Source of the DNA: Sporolactobacillus vineae DSM 21990 = SL153
GTDB lineage: Bacteria; Bacillota; Bacilli; Bacillales; Sporolactobacillaceae
NCBI RefSeq assembly: GCF_000377985.1
Contig: NZ_KB899044.1
Location: 332,966-396,965, forward strand
Direction of reading: 5' to 3'
DNA: 64,000 bases
Shown here: positions 43,575 through 51,267 of the stretch, piece by piece
Layout: every line of letters begins with the position of its first letter
Position numbering within the stretch: position 1 is the stretch's first letter
The notes under the pieces: generated by a model
What the model saw: only the letters and a program-made list of their open reading frames with translations
What the model was told of the DNA's origin: nothing
Databases searched by the model: none
Translations under genes and position numbers: made by a program

Positions 43575-43649
43575 AAAGCATTCCTCCTTGAATTTAGCAG
43601 GGATACGAAGGACTGACTTTCATCTTTCTCTCCCTCGCTTACATAAGTT

Positions 43650-43678
43650 ATTATAGACCATTGGTCAGTAAAGGTCAA
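43650..43678 (-). promoter_or_regulatory. Sigma A promoter of hsp20
   Basis: TTGACC (43673-43678) and TATAAT (43650-43655), 17-nt spacer, minus strand. Confidence 0.75.
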
Positions 43679-43701
43679 ATATAATTTGACTTATTCTGAC
43701 T
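43663..43701. promoter_or_regulatory. Two CtsR-type heptad repeats at hsp20
   Basis: On the plus strand GGTCAGT-AAA-GGTCAAA (43663-43679), and on the minus strand AGTCAGA-ATA-AGTCAAA (43685-43701). The CtsR consensus is RGTCAAA-NAN-RGTCAAA. The first overlaps the -35 element. Confidence 0.65.
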
Positions 43702-43721
43702 TTATTATTTTCTCAATCCGT

Positions 43722-43750
43722 CTGAAACTTTTGCGCGACTCCGATATAAT
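43722..43750 (+). promoter_or_regulatory. Candidate promoter of topB
   Basis: CTGAAA (43722-43727) and a perfect TATAAT (43745-43750) with a 17-nt spacer, about 60 nt before the topB start. Confidence 0.45.
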
Positions 43751-43808
43751 AAAAAGGAATACCGGAAATACAGAATGCAGAACGGCGTAAGAGGAAGGGA
43801 TGTTTCAA

Positions 43809-45914
43809 ATGGCAAAGACACTGGTGCTTGCTGAAAAGCCAAGCGTCGGCCGTGATATTGCCCGTGTTCTCGGCTGCCGGAAGATCAGCCGCAGTTATAT
43901 TGAAGGAGACCATTATATTGTGACCTGGGCACTCGGCCACCTGATCGAACTGAAAATGCCTGAGGAATATGACGCGCGATACAAAACCTGGCGGATGGAG
44001 GATCTGCCGATCATTCCTGATCATATGGAGACACGTCCGATCCGTAAAACAAGCGGGCAATTAAGTACAATTCGCCGGCTTGCCGGTCGGCATGATCTCG
44101 ACCGGCTGGTGATTGCAACAGATGCAGGGCGTGAGGGAGAACTCGTCGCCCGCTGGATCATCGATAAAATAAGATGGAAAAAGCCGGTGCTGCGGCTCTG
44201 GATCTCATCGCAGACCGACCGGGCGATCAACGAAGGATTTAACCAGCTGAAACCCTCTCGGGATTATGACAAACTTTATCAGTCAGCTGTTTGCCGGTCC
44301 GAAGCAGACTGGCTGGTCGGGCTGAATGTCTCCAGAGCACTGACGACCAAATATAATGACTCGCTCTCAGCCGGGCGCGTTCAGACACCGACACTTGCCA
44401 TGATTCTGAAACGCGACCAGGAGATCCGCTCATTCCGGCCTGTCCCCTTCTGGACAATTCACGTTCAGGCCGGATCGATTTCTGCTGACTGGAGCCGTGA
44501 CGGACAGTCCAGAATCTTCGAACGGAAGCAGGCGGATGCGATCGTTCAGAAACTGAAGCATGCGTCCGCTGTCGTTCAGTCGCTGACGGTCAAAACGAAA
44601 AAAGAACGGCAGCCCCTTCCCTTTGATCTGACAGAACTCCAGAGGGAAGCAAACAGGCGGCTCGGTTTCTCGGCAAGAAAAACGCTGAACGTCCTTCAGA
44701 ATCTGTATGAGCACCACAAAATAGTGACCTATCCGCGGACCGATTCACGCTATCTGACACGTGATATTGCCGCTACCATGCCGGAGCGGCTAAAAGCTGT
44801 CTCGTCGGTTTTCGGCGCTGAAGTGCGCCCGATCCTTTTCAAACAGAAAGGACGCGTTCTGGCGGACTTTGTCTATAACAATGCCAAAGTCAGTGATCAT
44901 CATGCTTTGATTCCGACTGAACAGCCGGTCTATCTGAGCGATCTGTCGGATGATGAAGAGCAGTTGTACCGAATGATCGTGATCCGCTTTCTTGCTCTTT
45001 TTTACCCGGAACGGAAATATGAAAGCAGAAAAACGGTTCTGAAAGCCGGTGACGAAACGCTGATCAGCCATGAGACCGTCGAGACTCAGGCCGGGTTCAG
45101 AGAGGTGACTGATCCGGATCACAAAGCGAATTCTGCTTTAAGTGCACCGCTTAAGGAACACCAGACACTTCAGATCGACAGCGTTGAATTGCAGGAGAAA
45201 ATGACCGAACCCCCGGCGCTGCTGTCTGAAGCCGATCTCTTGACACAAATGGAGAAATACGGTTTAGGGACGCCGGCGACGCGAGCGGATATCATTGAGA
45301 AACTGATTCAGGCAGAATCGGTTACCCGTACTGCCGGCGGCCGCCTCCAGCCAACACCGAAAGGGAAGCAATTAATCGATCTCGTCAGCCCGGAATTAAA
45401 GTCACCTGAACTGACTGCTAAATGGGAAAGGGAGCTGGAAGATATTGCGAAGGGTGCCGGAAATCCCGCCGATTTTATGAAACAGATCCGCGAACGCACC
45501 CGTCAGCTCATTACCGGGATAAGGAACAGCAGCCATGCTTATAAGATCCAGAATTTAACCGGAACAAAGTGCCCTGAATGCGGCTCACCGATGAAGGAAG
45601 CCAGAGACCGGGACGGCGGACTGGTTCTGGTTTGCATCAACCGTTCCTGCGGCTACCGGAAAAGGAAAGATCCGCGGTTATCCAATCACCGTTGTCCGCA
45701 CTGCCACAAGAAAATGGAATTGCACAAGGGTAAGGCAGGAATCTATTTTCAATGCCGAAACTGCGGCATTGTCGAAAAGGCTGAGAAACGGGAAAAAGCA
45801 GCTGACAAACGGGAGACACGCCGAATCCTGAGCAAGATCAACAAGGATCAGGAAGGTTTTGGAAACAGCCTGGCTGATGCTCTGAAATCGGCCATGAAAG
45901 ATCATGAAAATTAA
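43809..45914 (+). CDS. topB: DNA topoisomerase III
   Basis: 701-aa type IA topoisomerase. N-terminal Toprim domain (LVLAEKPSVGRDIARVLG, acidic TDAGREGELVARWI), catalytic Tyr in VTYPRTDSRYL (about 310-320), and two C-terminal Cys-rich zinc motifs (CPECGSPM...CINRSCGY and CPHCHKKM...CRNCG). Relaxes and decatenates negatively supercoiled DNA. I start at the ATG at 43809; the ATG three codons earlier abuts the GGAAGGG ribosome site. Confidence 0.92.
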   Translation: MAKTLVLAEKPSVGRDIARVLGCRKISRSYIEGDHYIVTWALGHLIELKMPEEYDARYKTWRMEDLPIIPDHMETRPIRKTSGQLSTIRRLAGRHDLDRLVIATDAGREGELVARWIIDKIRWKKPVLRLWISSQTDRAINEGFNQLKPSRDYDKLYQSAVCRSEADWLVGLNVSRALTTKYNDSLSAGRVQTPTLAMILKRDQEIRSFRPVPFWTIHVQAGSISADWSRDGQSRIFERKQADAIVQKLKHASAVVQSLTVKTKKERQPLPFDLTELQREANRRLGFSARKTLNVLQNLYEHHKIVTYPRTDSRYLTRDIAATMPERLKAVSSVFGAEVRPILFKQKGRVLADFVYNNAKVSDHHALIPTEQPVYLSDLSDDEEQLYRMIVIRFLALFYPERKYESRKTVLKAGDETLISHETVETQAGFREVTDPDHKANSALSAPLKEHQTLQIDSVELQEKMTEPPALLSEADLLTQMEKYGLGTPATRADIIEKLIQAESVTRTAGGRLQPTPKGKQLIDLVSPELKSPELTAKWERELEDIAKGAGNPADFMKQIRERTRQLITGIRNSSHAYKIQNLTGTKCPECGSPMKEARDRDGGLVLVCINRSCGYRKRKDPRLSNHRCPHCHKKMELHKGKAGIYFQCRNCGIVEKAEKREKAADKRETRRILSKINKDQEGFGNSLADALKSAMKDHEN

Positions 45915-45922
45915 TTTTGACG

Positions 45923-45962
45923 AAAAGAGAGACGCTCCGTTTGCGCGGAGCGTCTCTCTTTT
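45923..45962. terminator. Bidirectional terminator topB / SGNH hydrolase
   Basis: GAGAGACGCTCCG pairs with CGGAGCGTCTCTC around a 6-nt loop and is followed by TTTTCT; the other arm starts with AAAA for the convergent gene. Confidence 0.8.
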
Positions 45963-45992
45963 CTGCGTTACCTTGCCATGAAATCGGGCAAA

Positions 45993-46694
45993 TCACGTCA
46001 GAGCATGTCTTTTCGTGACAGCAGATTTCAATTCAGCCATGGATGAATAGATAATCTGAGCCATAATTTTGTACCCTTTGGCCGTCGGATGTAGGCCGTC
46101 ATCATTGATCAGTTCGGATAATTCCCCTTTTGCCTTAAAAGGCGTGCGGATATCAAGCGACGGGATGCTCAGCTTCTGAACAAGCTGCTTCAGCGAGCGA
46201 TTGTACATTCCGTGCCAGTGCTCGATTCCGCCGCAGCAGCTGATCCAGTGGCCGATGGAATGACTGTAATGGCCCATCAGCGAATGATAGTACCTTACCG
46301 GATCAAGCGGCAAAAGACTCATTACCACCGGAACGGCACCGGCATCCGATATTTTCCGAACTATATGACGGATATTGTCCAGATAGCGGTTCAGCGGAAC
46401 GACCGGGATATGCTCCTCCTCAGGCGCCGACGCGACCTGATCCCATCGGAAATTGCAGTCATTTCCTCCGATATTGATCAGAACCATGTCGGGGTGAAGA
46501 CGAAGCACATCCTTATCCAGCCGCTTCAGCAGCAAATCTGAATTATCATTAAAAACTCCTTTATTAACTACTTCATCCTGATCGCCGAGCAGTTTCTGGA
46601 GCAGTACAGGATAGTTCTCTCTGACTAGTCTGAATCTTCCCTTTGTAAAGGTCACTCCGCGGGTCACACTGTCCCCAAAACAGATGATCTTCAA
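45993..46694 (-). CDS. SGNH/GDSL-family hydrolase
   Basis: 233 aa, cytosolic (no signal). Block I FGDSVTRGVT, block II/III region NKGVFNDNSD and NIGGNDCNF, block V DDGLHPTAKGY supply the catalytic Ser, Gly, Asn and His/Asp. The lipase/esterase substrate is unknown. TTG at 46694 lies 9 nt after AGGAG, while the ATG three codons upstream directly abuts it. Own transcription unit between topB and the exporter genes. Confidence 0.8.
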   Translation of the reverse strand: MKIICFGDSVTRGVTFTKGRFRLVRENYPVLLQKLLGDQDEVVNKGVFNDNSDLLLKRLDKDVLRLHPDMVLINIGGNDCNFRWDQVASAPEEEHIPVVPLNRYLDNIRHIVRKISDAGAVPVVMSLLPLDPVRYYHSLMGHYSHSIGHWISCCGGIEHWHGMYNRSLKQLVQKLSIPSLDIRTPFKAKGELSELINDDGLHPTAKGYKIMAQIIYSSMAELKSAVTKRHALT

Positions 46695-46806
46695 TCTTCT
46701 CATCTCCTGAATCTTTCAGGTCCTTAAAGCTATTCTGGCCAAAAGCCTTTACCCTGTATACTATCAGATCCGCCTGACGATTTACAGTGTCTCCCGGAAA
46801 TTTCGG

Positions 46807-47304
46807 CTATTTTCTGAAAATAGCAATCCGGTCCGGACGATTTCTGTTCCAGCGGAGAAAGGTCCTTTTAAAGATCTGGTAGAGCACTTCGGCGAAGATC
46901 AGGCCCATCGCGATCGCACCGGACAGAACAAATGCTTTCTCACCGAGATGAATGGCAAGATTATAATTGTCCCCCACCGCCCGGCTCATAATTGTATAAG
47001 TCAGCCCACCGGGAACCAGCGGGATAATGCCCGAGACACTGTACAGAATCACCGGATTTTTGCAAAGACGGGCAAAGATCTGGCTCATCAGCGCAATGAC
47101 AAACGAAGCAACGAATGTCGCAAGAAAATCGTTACCGTTCGATTGATACAGGAAGAAATAAATCAGCCAGGCAATGCTCCCGATCAAGCCGCCGTGTACC
47201 AGTGGCTTCAATGGGATATTATAAATAATACCGAACGCACAGGTCGCAATGAAACTGGTTATGGCCTGAATGAGAAAAATGATTGCGAAACTCACGTCCT
47301 CCAC
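46807..47304 (-). CDS. Threonine/serine exporter, small subunit (ThrE C-terminal part)
   Basis: 165 aa with five membrane segments; ITSFIATCAFGIIYNIP and SGIIPLVPGGLTYTIM fit the ThrE_2/DUF3815 (YjjB-like) family. Works with the next gene, which encodes the N-terminal half, as a split ThrE exporter. Only 1 nt separates its start from the upstream stop, implying coupled translation. Confidence 0.82.
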   Translation of the reverse strand: MEDVSFAIIFLIQAITSFIATCAFGIIYNIPLKPLVHGGLIGSIAWLIYFFLYQSNGNDFLATFVASFVIALMSQIFARLCKNPVILYSVSGIIPLVPGGLTYTIMSRAVGDNYNLAIHLGEKAFVLSGAIAMGLIFAEVLYQIFKRTFLRWNRNRPDRIAIFRK

Positions 47305-47305
47305 C

Positions 47306-48091
47306 TCAATTCAATGCCAGCGCAAATGCAACCCCGGTCCCAATCGCAAATGCAGTGAGTCCTGCTTCGGCTGATTTTGAGAGGCCGGATACCAGGTCGC
47401 CCGCCATGACATCCCGGACCGCATTGGTAATGGGTACCCCGGGCACCAACGGCATGACCGCGCCGATGATAATTTTATTGATTTCCATACCGATCCCGGC
47501 CTTGACGCTCGCCCAGGCAATCAGTCCGATCAGAATCGATGACATGAATTCAGAGAAAAATTTAACCCGTGTCAGCCGGTGAAAATATATGACACCGGCC
47601 TGACCGGCGCCCCCGGCAATAAAAGCAGGCAGCAGATCGTTCCATTTTCCCAGGAACATGAGAAGGAAACAGCTGCTGGCAATGGCTGCCGCTAAAATCT
47701 GCAGCCATTCCTTATAGCCTCTTGTCGACCGGTCGATCCTTTTTAACTGTTCATGAGTCGATTCCAGATCCGTTTTCCCGCCGGCAGCCAGACGAGAGAG
47801 GCTGTTGACCTCGGTGACTTTGCGCAGATTCGTCCCCCGGTGGGTAATCCGGACAACCTGCGTGACATCGCAGCCCTCAATCGCGAAAATGATGCCGGTC
47901 GGAGTCACAAAGCTCTGTGCCTCATAAACTGAGAAACTTCGTGCCAGCCGGTTCATCGTATCTTCGACGCGGTACGTTTCTGCACCATTTTCCAGCAGTA
48001 TTTTTCCTGCCAGCATACAAACGGCCGTCAGTTCATGGACATTGGCCGTCGTGTTCCTGCCGTTCTGATTGACTTTGCGGAGACCATTCAT
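47306..48091 (-). CDS. Threonine/serine exporter, large subunit (ThrE N-terminal part)
   Basis: 261 aa: cytoplasmic N-terminal region with CMLAGKILLENGAETYRVEDTMNRLA and FVTPTGIIFAIEG (ThrE/DUF1212, YjjP-like), then five membrane segments from about 120 with IIIGAVMPLVPGVPITNAVRDVMAGDLVSG. Exports Thr/Ser or small amino acids in characterised members. A good promoter lies 118 nt upstream. Confidence 0.83.
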   Translation of the reverse strand: MNGLRKVNQNGRNTTANVHELTAVCMLAGKILLENGAETYRVEDTMNRLARSFSVYEAQSFVTPTGIIFAIEGCDVTQVVRITHRGTNLRKVTEVNSLSRLAAGGKTDLESTHEQLKRIDRSTRGYKEWLQILAAAIASSCFLLMFLGKWNDLLPAFIAGGAGQAGVIYFHRLTRVKFFSEFMSSILIGLIAWASVKAGIGMEINKIIIGAVMPLVPGVPITNAVRDVMAGDLVSGLSKSAEAGLTAFAIGTGVAFALALN

Positions 48092-48208
48092 TAGGACGCG
48101 TACTTCTCTCTTTGTTCGGCCCGGGAAGATTTGTCTGCAGCTGATTCCGTTTCAGTTCATGATAAAGAGAAACGGCAGTCGGTTCCGGAGCCATTTTTTA
48201 GTAGACCT

Positions 48209-48237
48209 ATTATAATATGTCCATTCGGCTACGACAA
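48209..48237 (-). promoter_or_regulatory. Promoter of the ThrE-like pair
   Basis: TTGTCG (48232-48237) and TATAAT (48209-48214), 17-nt spacer, minus strand. Confidence 0.6.
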
Positions 48238-48265
48238 GACTTTCACATTGTTTTAATAGATGAAA

Positions 48266-48294
48266 ATGTCAAAGGTAAAAAAGCATGCTATAAT
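48266..48294 (+). promoter_or_regulatory. Promoter of gpmA with extended -10
   Basis: ATGTCA (48266-48271) and TATAAT (48289-48294), 17-nt spacer; TGC precedes the -10, an extended -10 element. Implies a 170-nt 5' leader. Confidence 0.55.
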
Positions 48295-48366
48295 TAATTG
48301 ATGTGAAAAATCGCTGAACCGTCATTCTATGCCGCTTGGCGCCGGTGATTTGCTAATGGAGTGTAT

Positions 48367-48412
48367 CTTCGGATCCGTCCGTCGTCTGAGAAAACACATC
48401 TGAAGTTTTTTT
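48367..48412 (+). terminator. Terminator-like hairpin in the gpmA leader
   Basis: CTTCGGAT (48367-48374) pairs with ATCTGAAG (48398-48405) with one G-T pair and is followed by seven T. It lies between the promoter and gpmA, so it may be an attenuator or the end of a separate short RNA. No second promoter is evident after it. Confidence 0.5.
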
Positions 48413-48472
48413 CAGGACAGGCCGGGGATACTAATGACGTTTTTTAAAAACTGGGAGGAGTGAATCAACCCG

Positions 48473-49216
48473 ATGGTCAAACTCGTATTGATCCGTCATG
48501 GACAAAGTGCCTGGAACCTTGAGAACAGGTTCACTGGCTGGACAGATGTAGATTTAACTGAAAAAGGTGAACAGGAAGCCACAAAGGCCGGCGAAATTCT
48601 GAAAAAGAACGGCTACACTTTCGATCTTGCCTTCACGTCGGTTCTGACACGTGCCAACCATACGTTATGGAATGTGCTGCATGCACTGGACGAAACGTAT
48701 ATTCCGGTGGAACACACATGGCGTCTGAACGAGCGTCATTACGGCGCACTGCAGGGCCTGAACAAAGCCAAGACAGCAGAAAAGTACGGTGCCGAACAGG
48801 TACATATCTGGAGGCGTTCCGCTGACGTACAGCCGCCTGCACTGACTAAAGACGACGAACGGTTTACCGCTCAGCTTCATGATCCCCGTTACAGCGAACT
48901 GACGGAAGATGAGCAGCCGCTGACAGAGAACCTGCTGGACACGGTTGCCCGTGTCCTTCCTTACTGGAACATCAAAATTGCTCCGGAAGTTAAGGCAGGC
49001 AAGAAAATCATCATCGCCGCTCACGGCAACTCGCTTCGTGCTCTTGTCAAACACCTGGACAATCTGCCGGCAGAAGTTATCATCAACCTGAACATTCCGA
49101 CTGGTACACCGCTTGTTTACGAACTCGACGAGAATCTCAAACCATTGAACCGTTATTACCTTGGTGAAAACGGTCCTCTGGACAAAGAAGTTATTCCAAC
49201 TGCTGAAAAGAAATAA
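48473..49216 (+). CDS. gpmA: 2,3-bisphosphoglycerate-dependent phosphoglycerate mutase
   Basis: Interconverts 3- and 2-phosphoglycerate in glycolysis. 247 aa with the phospho-histidine motif [10 protein letters not shown] (H9), [15 protein letters not shown], and the second active-site His in AAHGNSLR. This cofactor-dependent type is usual in lactic acid bacteria, while many Bacillus rely on the Mn-dependent GpmI. GGAGGAG lies 11-13 nt upstream. Preceded by a 170-nt leader with a terminator-like hairpin. Confidence 0.93.
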   Translation: MVKLVLIRHGQSAWNLENRFTGWTDVDLTEKGEQEATKAGEILKKNGYTFDLAFTSVLTRANHTLWNVLHALDETYIPVEHTWRLNERHYGALQGLNKAKTAEKYGAEQVHIWRRSADVQPPALTKDDERFTAQLHDPRYSELTEDEQPLTENLLDTVARVLPYWNIKIAPEVKAGKKIIIAAHGNSLRALVKHLDNLPAEVIINLNIPTGTPLVYELDENLKPLNRYYLGENGPLDKEVIPTAEKK

Positions 49217-49228
49217 GGTTTATCATGA

Positions 49229-49263
49229 AGAGGCGTTCTCCCTGGCGAGAACGTCTTTTTTTG
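49229..49263 (+). terminator. Terminator of gpmA
   Basis: AGGCGTTCTC pairs with GAGAACGTCT (one G-T pair) around CCTGGC and runs into TTTTTTT. Confidence 0.75.
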
Positions 49264-49292
49264 TAAGCAACGAACAAAACTCAGAATTATAA

Positions 49293-49436
49293 AAAAATGA
49301 CCTCCGACATTTTCCGGAGGAACACCGCGTTTCACATCTTTCACCAACTGCCTGGTGAAGGGTGTAAACGTTCGATAAAAGCTGGGTTATTACAAAGTGC
49401 AAAGAATGAATAATGGGCTTATTCACTTCGTTCAAC
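49293..49436 (-). ncRNA. Orphan small RNA candidate
   Basis: A predicted minus-strand transcript of about 140 nt with its own promoter (49443-49471) and intrinsic terminator (CCTCCG/CGGAGG, 49301-49320, followed by TCATTTTTTT). Inside it TTCACCA and TGGTGAA form a 7-bp hairpin (49340-49359). The only long open frame runs through the terminator, so it is probably non-coding. It fills most of the 326-nt gap between gpmA and the amidase gene. No known RNA family was recognised. Confidence 0.45.
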
Positions 49437-49442
49437 AAGATA

Positions 49443-49471
49443 ATTGTAAACCCTTACTTCATAAATGTAAA
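49443..49471 (-). promoter_or_regulatory. Promoter of the orphan small RNA
   Basis: TTTACA (49466-49471) and TACAAT (49443-49448), 17-nt spacer, minus strand. Confidence 0.5.
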
Positions 49472-49542
49472 GGCTGTCATTTGCTTTTTTAATCATTATC
49501 GGGACAAAAATTTTGTCAGGTTCTTTGCCGGTCATTCTTCAT

Positions 49543-50970
49543 TCATTCAGCGGAGGGCGCCAGTGTGCGTATCCTGAGAAGTGTCTCTACCCACCGGGCA
49601 AACTGAAAAAGTTTCCGGTCGTCCAGACGCCGGCAGATGCACTGCATACCAACAGGAAGTCCTGACCTGGTAAAGCCGATCGGCACGGAACAGGCCGGCT
49701 GTCCGGTCAGGTTAATCGGGCTGGTCATCATCCATTCGGATTCCGGATCAATGTGCCTTCCGTTGACTTCCTCCGGCCCTTCGGCATCAGCCGTATAAGC
49801 CGCCGCGCCAAGTGTCGGGGAAACGAGAATGTCAAAATGATTCAGCTGATCCTGAAACATTTTCCATAAATAAGTCCGGTAATGGTTCATGTTGAGATAT
49901 TCATCAGCTGTCGCGTGTTGTCCGCGTTCAATCATTGAAATCAGCGTATCCGAGAGCTCACTCCGGTGCTCCCGGACAAGACGATCCATACTTACCGCCA
50001 GGCCAATCATCCACAGTCGGTTAAAGAAATGAACATAGCCGTGCAAATCCTTACCCATCTTAATTTTTGCAGGAGCCACGCTCGCTCCGCCCTCCTCCAT
50101 TTTTCTCAGTGCCCCTCGAAAAATGGTACCGATTTCTGCGTCAACCGGATAAATCCCAAAATTTTCAGTAAAACCGACACGAAAGGGCTTGCGACGATCC
50201 GTCAAGGTTTCAGAAACTGAAGGAACCAGCCTGTCCAGTGAATAGGGATCGCGCAGGGATGGCCCCTGAATGGCATCGAACATCAGTGCCGCATCGGCAA
50301 CCGTACGGGCCATTGGACCGTGACTGATGAACGGTACCGTGTCGCCAAACAGATTATCCGGATGATTATCCGACGGCACACGGCCGAAAGTCGGCTTGAA
50401 CCCATAAATACCGCAGAGACTTGACGGAATCCGAATGGATCCTCCTCCGTCACTGCCCTCAGCAATCGGGCAGAATCCCGCGGCAACGGCAGCAGCGGAT
50501 CCGCCGCTTGAACCGCCTGTTCCATTCCTCAGATTCCATGGATTCTTTGTCGCGCCAAAGAGCCGGTTGCTGGTCGTTCCCTTATGACCGAACTCCGGCG
50601 TGTTGGTTTTCCCGATGATTATGGCACCGGCCGCTTTCAGACGGCGGACCACCGTCGCATCCTCACCCGGGATATAATTCCGGTACACCAGACTGCCGTA
50701 AGTGGTACGGATACCTTTTGTGTTCGTCAGGTCTTTGATCGCAACGGGCACTCCGTCAAGCTGCAAACTGTTTCCCTGCCGATACCGCTCCTCTGAAAGT
50801 TTCGCCTGCCGGAGCGCCTGATCTTCATTCAGTGTGATCAGCGCATTAATCGACGGATCCAGCTGTCTGATCCGCTTGAACGCCTCTGTCGTTACGTCAA
50901 CCGGGCTGAGCTTATGCGTACTGTATAGCCGAATTAATTCAGTTGCATGAAGCGATGTAAGTTCAGGCAA
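49543..50970 (-). CDS. Amidase-signature family hydrolase
   Basis: 475 aa. Catalytic Ser-cisSer-Lys triad: K in VAIKDL (about 78), cis-Ser in GTGGSSGGSAAAVAAG (about 151-166) and nucleophile Ser in GSDGGGSIRIPSS. Similar to stand-alone amidases annotated as GatA-like or aliphatic/aryl amidases; not part of a gatCAB operon, so tRNA amidotransferase activity is unlikely. Substrate unknown. Palindromic operator-like sites lie upstream. Confidence 0.83.
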   Translation of the reverse strand: MPELTSLHATELIRLYSTHKLSPVDVTTEAFKRIRQLDPSINALITLNEDQALRQAKLSEERYRQGNSLQLDGVPVAIKDLTNTKGIRTTYGSLVYRNYIPGEDATVVRRLKAAGAIIIGKTNTPEFGHKGTTSNRLFGATKNPWNLRNGTGGSSGGSAAAVAAGFCPIAEGSDGGGSIRIPSSLCGIYGFKPTFGRVPSDNHPDNLFGDTVPFISHGPMARTVADAALMFDAIQGPSLRDPYSLDRLVPSVSETLTDRRKPFRVGFTENFGIYPVDAEIGTIFRGALRKMEEGGASVAPAKIKMGKDLHGYVHFFNRLWMIGLAVSMDRLVREHRSELSDTLISMIERGQHATADEYLNMNHYRTYLWKMFQDQLNHFDILVSPTLGAAAYTADAEGPEEVNGRHIDPESEWMMTSPINLTGQPACSVPIGFTRSGLPVGMQCICRRLDDRKLFQFARWVETLLRIRTLAPSAE

Positions 50971-50995
50971 AGTGACCGTCCCCCTTTTAATTTAT

Positions 50996-51027
50996 AGTTA
51001 ACCTAATTATACATTATGTTAACATAA
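50996..51027. promoter_or_regulatory. Operator-like palindromes upstream of the amidase gene
   Basis: TTATGTT-AACATAA (51014-51027) is a perfect palindrome, and TAGTTAACCTA (50996-51006) a second near-palindrome. A minus-strand TATAAT lies between them (51007-51012, read as ATTATA on the plus strand). Two GTTAAC cores flanking a -10 suggest a repressor. Confidence 0.4.
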
Positions 51028-51069
51028 GATCCATATACAAAAGGGTCCGGCGGTTACTTTAAAGATCGC

Positions 51070-51240
51070 TCAGACAGGTTCCTTTTTTTCACCGCAGTGA
51101 CAGTCCTTTTGTCCGCATGCCTCTTTAATCGCACATGTGGCACATTTTCCTTGCCGGCTAGTCCGGATGAACCGGATCATCATCCAGCCTGCGTAGCCGA
51201 AAATCAGGAAACCCAGAAGAATACTGATCACCATACCCAT
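51070..51240 (-). CDS. FeoB-associated Cys-rich membrane protein
   Basis: 56 aa, one membrane segment (about 3-22) with a C-terminal cysteine cluster C33, C36, C42, C47, C49 (CATCAIKEACGQKDCHC). Small proteins of this pattern are typically encoded right after feoB and are thought to assist ferrous iron transport. It starts 28 nt after the feoB stop behind AGGAGGGG. No clear terminator follows. Confidence 0.8.
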   Translation of the reverse strand: MGMVISILLGFLIFGYAGWMMIRFIRTSRQGKCATCAIKEACGQKDCHCGEKKEPV

Positions 51241-51267
51241 TCCTGTCACCCCTCCTGTTTCATGACG

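Noticed and set aside
49301..49345. T-box leader
   Set aside because: The segment contains GCGGTGTTCC but not the AGGGTGGnACCGCG core, and no gene follows.
49223..49438. 71-codon minus-strand frame after gpmA
   Set aside because: It reads through two intrinsic terminators and has no recognisable product; the region fits a small RNA better.
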